This document shows positions 16,396-21,398 of a DNA stretch of 21,398 nt, one piece after another; the first letter of the stretch is position 1; the number at the start of each line of letters is the position of its first letter. The DNA lies in contig JAWQRM010000573.1 in assembly GCA_033557675.1 (NCBI GenBank), positions 1 to 21,398 on the forward strand. Reading direction: 5' to 3'. Source of the DNA: Coptodactyla brooksi (Eukaryota > Arthropoda > Insecta > Coleoptera > Scarabaeidae). The position numbers were made by a program, and so were the translations under genes. The notes below the pieces were generated by a model. That model ran no database searches and was not told the DNA's origin. It was given only the letters and a program-made list of their open reading frames with translations.

Positions 16396-16599
16396 TGGTT
16401 TTTCTACGTTCTTCAATCATCTGTGGGTTCCATACCTCAGTATATGCTCGCTGCGGTAGTATGCACTGATTTGTTTGTTAATTCCTTTCTAAATTCTTCT
16501 CCCATTTTCATTAAACAATTTAGTCCCATAATATTTATTTATGGCGCTAGTTCCTGTTTTTCATATTGCTAATCTATTCGCCATCACCAAGCAATAACC

Positions 16600-16703
16600 T
16601 AAATTATGGGTTTGGAACCCTTGGTGTTATAGCAAAGTTAAGCAATTGTTACAGGAAATTAACTGCTTGATGCACGTTTCGCTGACCAAGTCGGCATCGT
16701 CGG
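16600..16703 (-). repeat. Dispersed GCGAAACGTGC repeat, copy 6
   Basis: On the minus strand: CCGACGATGCCGACTTGG, TCAGCGAAACGTGC, ATCAAGCAGTTAATTTCCTG, TAACAATTGCTTAACTTTGC, then ACACCAAGGGTTCCAAACCC. Together with the opposite-strand copy at 16711-16773 it forms a fold-back structure inserted in the LINE remnant. Confidence 0.75.
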
Positions 16704-16710
16704 AAATGTG

Positions 16711-16773
16711 GCATCGAAAAGTGCATCAAGCAGTTGATTTCCTGGTTTGGTTAAGTGGTAACAATTGCTTAAG
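16711..16773 (+). repeat. Dispersed GCGAAACGTGC repeat, copy 7 (inverted to copy 6)
   Basis: GCATCGAAAAGTGCATC, AAGCAGTTGATTTCCTGG and TTTGGTTAAGTGGTAACAAT mirror copy 6. It retains the GGTTTGGTTAAGTG segment that copy 6 has lost. The LINE endonuclease sequence resumes directly afterward. Confidence 0.7.
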
Positions 16774-16949
16774 AAGTAACCTCTATCAGTTTCTGCTGTC
16801 TCAGATTATTGATGCTTCTTTCGTATTGATTTTCTTACAGGACATGGTTAATCTAGTTTTTTTATTTTGCCGTCTGGTGAAGTCCACCTTATCTTATGGA
16901 TTTCCTTGTGGCCAAAGATCTTACAGCCGGTTACTTGTTAAAAAATTCT

Positions 16950-17700
16950 AAATAAACAGTTTTTGGGCCTCGAAACGCACACACTTTTCGATTTTACTGC
17001 ATATTGTACTTTTTTAGAATTTATTATATTATGTGTAAACCGTGCGAGATTTACTACTTACTAAGGTCTCGGTAGGTAGTTTGGCTTTGTCCACTGCGCA
17101 TTATGTCTCCAAGTGCCATATTGTGTAATCTAAACTTACCGCGTTAGTTCACGTATAGCATATAATCTGCTAGTAGTAAGTAGAATATTAACAAAAGTTG
17201 AAAACTGCTTAATAGGTCTAGAAATACCTTCTATGGGTGGATAAAAAATACAATCTATATTGATTGTTTGCAATGATAAAATGGATGCTAAATTTGTAAA
17301 AATGCCCATTTGTATGGTGTTTTATTTCATAACCCTTTGCAAACATCTTTTTGATGATTCTATCGTAGATATGTATGTAGCATGTTGCTTCATAATTCTC
17401 TAAAAACTTAAAACTCTCTACTTCTATTTTGTTTCAATATTATTTTTCTCCAAAAGGAGTTTGGGATGCTCAATACAAAATCTCCTTAAAATTTGGTTTA
17501 GTAGGCTACCTGCCTTTGCAAAGTGTAAATAAAATTACAAATCATGAAACAGAGAATACACATCTTTATCCACAATCTTTATACCTTGACTGCCAAAATT
17601 TCAGAGAAGAAGAATAACAAGAGGTAGCTACATGTTATGTCATAGTTGGCAGACGACATGCTAAACATCCTTACTATTATTAGAGCATATTGTTATAGCT
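16950..17700. other. Region without a recognisable gene
   Basis: A/T-rich sequence. A 62-codon frame at 17429-17617 is open, but I cannot assign it and it shows no transmembrane segment or splice context. No receptor exon was found here. Confidence 0.4.
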
Positions 17701-17824
17701 TGTCACATGACACCAATGCGACAAAAATTGCGTTCAAATGCATCAAGATATTGTCGCATATTTTATAAAATTAAAATATGTGACAATAAACTTGAAAAGT
17801 GCAATCGTACTTTTCAAGTTTATT
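17701..17824. repeat. Cluster of palindromes upstream of the receptor exon
   Basis: Several nested inverted repeats lie end to end. TGTCACAT at 17701 is mirrored by ATGTGACA at 17778-17785. ATGCGACAA (17716-17724) is mirrored by TTGTCGCAT (17751-17759). TGTCGCATATTTTA (17752-17765) and its mirror (17772-17785) differ at one base. AATAAACTTGAAAAGT (17785-17800) has a perfect 16-bp mirror at 17809-17824 around an 8-nt loop. It may be a small fold-back element of about 85 bp next to a second hairpin. Confidence 0.75.
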
Positions 17825-17914
17825 TCTACTTAGCTGCTTCTTGTTTTCATGAATCTTTTTTTAAAATAAAGGTGACCGATAAAGGTTGACTAACTATTTC
17901 TTATTTTGTTTCAG

Positions 17915-18119
17915 GCGATTGTTTTTCAGGCTCGTAACCATCCAGTCATCACACCGTATGTCCAATGTATTACGTACAATACGTTACCATCGCATACACT
18001 GCAAGTGGTTTATGCCGCTTTCGGAACCGCAGTTACTTACCTAATACCGCTGATAGTGATAATATATTCCTACGTCGCGATATTAATAGAGATCTTTAAG
18101 AGGACCAGCAGCACTGGTG
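17915..18119 (+). CDS. GnRH-type neuropeptide receptor (AKH/corazonin/ACP receptor-like), exon with ECL2-TM5
   Basis: A rhodopsin-like G protein-coupled receptor of the arthropod AKH/ACP/corazonin group, plasma membrane. After a TTTGTTTCAG acceptor the 68 codons begin AIVFQARNHPVITPYVQCIT. QC is the conserved extracellular loop 2 cysteine that pairs with TM3. The hydrophobic segment AAFGTAVTYLIPLIVIIYSY is TM5 with its conserved Pro and Tyr, and ILIEIFKRTSSTG leads into intracellular loop 3. The exon ends in phase 1 at a GTAAGT donor and joins in frame to the exon at 21086. The family is clear from the pair of exons; the exact receptor is not. Exons for TM1-TM4 were not found in the window. 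Confidence 0.88.
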
Positions 18120-18532
18120 GTAAGTACAATAACGGCGAGGTTGGGTGTTTTATGTAATATTTAGGCGGGAATGCGCTTTGTGTACCCAAAACTGTTATGG
18201 CCGTTATGAGTAGATGGTCACGCCCTCTTCTCTTTATTACGGTGATATCGCACCAGCATTCTAGGCAATTTAGGAGATTAGTTTGAACTAGGGCATCGAG
18301 GGTAGTTATTAACAAAAAGTTGCAAGCCTTTTTGGTGGCCTCCCCACCTACTCTCAAAGTGTAACCCTTAACCCTGCTGTTTTCCTTGGTTTTACTATAC
18401 ACTTGTAGTTCTTCGGGTCATAGTAACTCGATAAACAAAAGTAAAATGCATTATAATAAAAAATATTACAAACACTAAACTTAAAAACAAGAGAGAATAT
18501 CAAATAAATTCTGACGTGCATCCAATTATTGC

Positions 18533-20024
18533 CTAACCTTTACACTGATGACAATAATACACCACATGTACCTTACACAAATATTTGTTACGCTTACGAC
18601 AGGTTATACTTGTTTTATTGTCGCATTTTTATGGACACATATTACATCGTGCTCTTTCATTTTTACTGTTTGCACCAGATGTAGATGGCTCTGCTACTTC
18701 GCCACGTTGATCTTCAATTTTTTTTATTCGGGCAGCAGCATGTTGAGTACGAGGTTTAAATTCTCTTGACATCAAATAGGGAGGTACCATCCGTTTGCCC
18801 AATTCTTCCGGAAATAGTCTTCTCTTGTACAGAACGTTCTTAGTTCCTGCTCTTCACTTCCTTATCACAGCGCATTGTGTTCAAGAGAATAACGTTTTTA
18901 TTTTTTTAGACACATATGACAAAATTGTGGTATCCTTGTAAAATAAAAAGTAGAAGTTTGTACTTCTTTACTTACTGTAATCTTTACTTACTAATATAGT
19001 AAGTAAAAAATAAATAAACCATTATGGTTTATTTTTTCTAACCGTTCCTAACATTGCAAGTTTTCTTTTGAGGGACATTTCACGTAATTTGTTGGACTTG
19101 AAAAGATAATCACATGTAACATTTTGCCTCTCGAGTTTATGTGTGAGGTCTAAAACTACTCGCATCCCTTGAGTTTTTTCTGGTGCTTCATCCAGATATT
19201 TTTTCATATAAACTTGATCTTTCATGGCGTAGGAATTACCACTGTCACAAAGAGTACTGTTTGAAATTATAGCGTCCTCTGAAGCCAACAAGTTGTTCGT
19301 CAACAGTAACATTATCACCTACTTTGTACAATTTAGGTATAATTTCTATCCACTTCTCCCAAAACACTCTTATAGGGGCTAATTTGTCACTTGCTCTCGT
19401 TTGTTGACGATTGACCTTATCGTCAAAACGTAATACGCGTGATATTTGATAAAAAAACTTTTAGCAACATCGGTGCACGAGAAATAGGTCTACCGGTCTC
19501 TGTATCCCACGAATTTTTTGTTGATTCGCCGTGTGATTTATAAACTCCTGCCAACAACAAAAATCCTATATATGCTTGTATTGTAATATTATTCAGATCT
19601 TCCCAATCGCAACCGTACACTCTCCGACCTTCTTCAGTATTGCTCATTTTCAACACAATATTTTAAGTGTAGGGTTCACGATAATTTGAAAGGCAGAATA
19701 TCCTTCACATGCCATATCCTGGGATATGGCATATCTAGTTGGACCAGGAGTAATTTTTATTATATTTTGACTAGATGCTCGTCCACATTGGGGGAAAGGT
19801 TGTAACATCCAAGATGTAACTTTGCCTTTTGACTGTACTAACTGCACAGGAACCACAGTATTTGTTTGCACTGCGTCATTATCTTAAGAATCATACTTTA
19901 CTTCGGATTTCTCATAGTTGGTATCACCGCTGGTATGATTTTTAACCTCAGAAGTATCTTCATCGTCGAATCCATTTGCATCTATCTCTGCTATTTCTTC
20001 ATCAGATAGAAATTGCTTTGCCAT
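18533..20024 (-). pseudogene. piggyBac transposase pseudogene, internally deleted
   Basis: The minus-strand ATG at 20024 opens MAKQFLSDEEIAEIDANGFD, and an in-frame stop follows near 19885. Later frames give ITIQAYIGFLLLAGVYKSHG (about 19595), RASDKLAPIRVFWEKW, and NVTVDEQLVGFRGRYNFKQY (about 19310) with the first catalytic Asp. Then come MKDQVYMKKYLDEAPEKTQG, QNVTCDYLFKS (about 19110, second Asp) and LGTVRKNKP, then stops. Sequence resumes at about 18830 with YKRRLFPEELGKRMVPPYL and a Cys-rich tail of the RARCNMCP...YLCKVHVVYYCHQC type, ending with TAG at 18535-18533. The stretch holding the third catalytic Asp is deleted. Confidence 0.9.
18983..19034. repeat. Two adjacent palindromes at the internal deletion of the piggyBac pseudogene
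   Basis: TTTACTTACT-AATAT-AGTAAGTAAA (18983-19007) has perfect 10-bp arms. AAATAAACCAT-T-ATGGTTTATTT (19012-19034) has perfect 11-bp arms and abuts the last readable transposase codons. Both sit within the junction region between the core and the C-terminal part. Confidence 0.8.
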
Positions 20025-21085
20025 TATTTATGATGATGCTTATTCAACAATATATGTAAAGAAAGTCCACGTTCTCTATTTATATTGTTGATCACTATAT
20101 ATTCGTAGTTATAATACACTTATACTATTCATATACATAAGGTTAAAAATGAAATAACATAAAGTCAAATAGATCTATATAGTTTTGGATCATAATAACC
20201 CGAGGGTTATATACGTAACAATCTTGTTTAAAAAATGTAATAATAATTGCTTGTAAAAACTATTTGGCAATATTATACTTTACGTACCAGCAAACAAAAT
20301 GACAAAATCTTAATGAAGTTATAGAACCTGAAAATCCGTTTCGGGTTATATTGACCCATGTGGCACAGCAGGGTTAATGAATTCGATGGAGATACTGAAA
20401 TATGGACATACATGGTATTATTTTAAAGGATTTTGACATTCCTTTTTAAATAAACATCAACGGACATCTACTATTTTCTTGTTGAAATATTCATTCGAAA
20501 GATAATATCAGCTGACGTAGATAAATAGATTTGTAATATAATAGGTTAGATTTAACAACTCTTTGAGAAAAATCTACTGTCTTTCTGTTTTACAATCATA
20601 ACTTGTTTCCAAGTTATCCCGTCGTTCTGAAATTTTCCAAAGTTGTGATTCATGGTTATTCACGTATACTGTGATCATATGACATGACCATGTGATGTAA
20701 TTATATGATAATTAGTAAAAATCAATAATCCCGAAAATCGTTTTTTTCAGGGTTTCTCAAAATATATTCGTTTTCGATGCGGTTATCTGCAAAATTTTTG
20801 GTTGATACCAGTGGAATGATTGCTAATATTTCAAGATAATGTTTGGATGTTAGAAGGAGCAGGTTGCGAATACCCAAATCGGTAGCGACTGCTTTAATTA
20901 ACAAATCGGATTAGAGAGATGTGCGGTTTTACAGAATCTATGTACTGATTCGCTCTAACCATTTAAATACACTTACTTTGTTCTAAGCCCTTGTAGAGGA
21001 GATTTTGTATGCAACAAACCATTGATTTGTGTTTAAAATCATTTTTTTAATTGCAATTTTTACATTTCTTGTTGTCTAATTTCAG

Positions 21086-21209
21086 ATAGGATACGAAGAT
21101 CCAGTTTAGGATTTTTGGGGCGAGCGAAAATTAGGACTTTGAAAATGACCATAATCATTGTACTGGTGTTCTTCATATGTTGGACACCATATAACGCCAT
21201 ACTAATGTT
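21086..21209 (+). CDS. GnRH-type neuropeptide receptor, exon with ICL3-TM6
   Basis: This continues the exon at 17915-18119. The split codon G/AT gives Asp, then RIRRSSLGFLGRAKIRTLKM (basic intracellular loop 3, where G proteins couple), then TIIIVLVFFICWTPYNAILM, TM6 with the FxxCWxPY signature. RTLKMTIIIV and CWTPY are characteristic of the insect AKH/ACP/corazonin receptor group. The exon ends with two bases of a codon before GTAAGTATAA at 21210; TM7 and the C-tail lie to the right of the window. The reading frame is intact despite the large transposon-laden intron. Confidence 0.9.
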
Positions 21210-21340
21210 GTAAGTATAACGTTTGCATTTTACGCGATTTCATGTGAACTTGAGTATAAAAAATTCTTTAAATAATACAGTAACAAGGTATTTGAAAGAT
21301 AAACCCATATAACCCATATAACTCAATATATATTAAGACT

Positions 21341-21342
<2 letters not shown>

Positions 21343-21382
<40 letters not shown>
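21343..21382. repeat. (AT)20 microsatellite
   Basis: An uninterrupted AT dinucleotide run of about 40 bases in the receptor's next intron. It is bordered by ACTCAATATATAT on the left and ATGTATTGAGT on the right, which are themselves inverted, so the whole 21329-21392 can fold back. Confidence 0.95.
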
Positions 21383-21386
<4 letters not shown>

Positions 21387-21398
21387 TGAGTATATATA

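Larger units (their letters stand above)
15555..16930 (-). pseudogene. Decayed non-LTR retrotransposon (LINE) fragments
   Basis: Two parts in correct minus-strand order indicate a LINE. At about 16920-16795 the translation reads FGHKEIHKIRWTSPDGKIKK, resembling the endonuclease motif IHK.TW.SPDG.T.NQIDH, followed by INNLRQQKLIEV where such proteins have an INNVR-like run. At about 15700-15560 it reads GNIKIRGRPNKKWLDEM and NKWISLGIG, the RGRP..KWLD and DR..W tail found after LINE reverse transcriptases. The reverse transcriptase core is not recognisable. The dispersed repeat pair at 16600-16773 has inserted into the endonuclease part, and 16003-16200 is partly duplicated at 16243-16395. Confidence 0.6.
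18372..20373 (-). mobile_element. Defective piggyBac-type transposon (2,002 bp) in the receptor intron
   Basis: TTAA duplications at 18368-18371 and 20374-20377 flank terminal inverted repeats CCCTGCTGT (18372-18380) and ACAGCAGGG (20365-20373). Subterminal motifs of the GGGTYATANTRACYC type occur at 18415-18429 and 20343-20357, and a perfect ATAACCC-GA-GGGTTAT palindrome lies at 20195-20210. The ends differ from those of the element at 6921, so it is a separate lineage. The transposase inside is broken. Confidence 0.9.
18120..21085 (+). other. 2,966-bp receptor intron carrying an antisense piggyBac
   Basis: The donor is GTAAGTACAA and the acceptor TCTAATTTCAG, phase 1. About two thirds is the piggyBac at 18372-20373. 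The segments 18130-18367 and 20378-21080 hold nothing recognisable. Without the transposon the intron would be about 960 bp. Confidence 0.85.

Noticed and set aside
15793..16572. Open plus-strand frames of 117 and 69 codons
   Set aside because: They are T-rich, low-information translations of the antisense strand of a LINE remnant and an internal duplication, with no recognisable motif.
1..21398. tRNA genes, rRNA, CRISPR arrays and bacterial-type operons
   Set aside because: I saw no clover-leaf-capable tRNA with A/B boxes, no rRNA sequence and no regular direct-repeat and spacer array. The window is eukaryotic.

Overview
This is AT-rich nuclear DNA from an arthropod, almost certainly an insect. 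It has spliced genes with very short introns, insect-type piggyBac, mariner and Tigger elements, and exons of a neuropeptide receptor of the AKH/corazonin/ACP (GnRH-receptor) type. There are no operons, Shine-Dalgarno sites, tRNAs, rRNAs or CRISPR arrays. Most of the window is transposon debris between and inside three host genes.

Left part (1-3100). Bases 1-1640 hold a scrambled, repeated IS630/Tc1-mariner-type element whose transposase core reads on the minus strand. The last two exons of a phosphorylase b kinase regulatory subunit alpha gene follow (1643-2184, plus strand, CAAX-type C-terminus). Convergent with it is a compact three-exon gene (3075-2409, minus strand) for a predicted 129-residue protein I do not recognise. 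The two poly(A) signals lie about 20 bp apart, so the mature 3' ends probably overlap.

Middle (3100-17700). There is a MITE-like inverted-repeat element (3335-3707) and a roughly 1-kb block carrying a decayed Tc1/mariner-superfamily transposase, present twice in direct orientation (4099-5106 and 5849-6920). A fragment of a piggyBac N-terminus sits between the copies. A complete piggyBac element (6921-9411) lies in the second copy: TTAA duplication, terminal repeats, subterminal palindromes and one uninterrupted 593-codon transposase frame with DDD residues and a C-terminal Cys-rich domain. The first copy of the duplicated block preserves the matching unoccupied TTAA. To its right are a dead mariner (minus), a dead Tigger/jerky-type element (minus), a piggyBac C-terminal fragment (plus), a remnant of a Cys-rich ORF family common in arthropod genomes (minus), and a decayed non-LTR retrotransposon (minus). 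A dispersed repeat of about 120 bp recurs at seven or more places; it contains a stem-loop flanked by CTGATGA- and GAAA-like boxes.

Right part (17700-21398). After a cluster of palindromes come two exons of the GnRH-type receptor (17915-18119 and 21086-21209, plus strand), covering extracellular loop 2/TM5 and intracellular loop 3/TM6. The 2,966-bp intron between them contains a second TTAA-flanked piggyBac (18372-20373, antisense) with frameshifts, stops and an internal deletion. The window ends in an (AT)n microsatellite. I could not find the receptor's TM1-TM4 exons between the upstream genes and 17915, and TM7 lies beyond the right edge.
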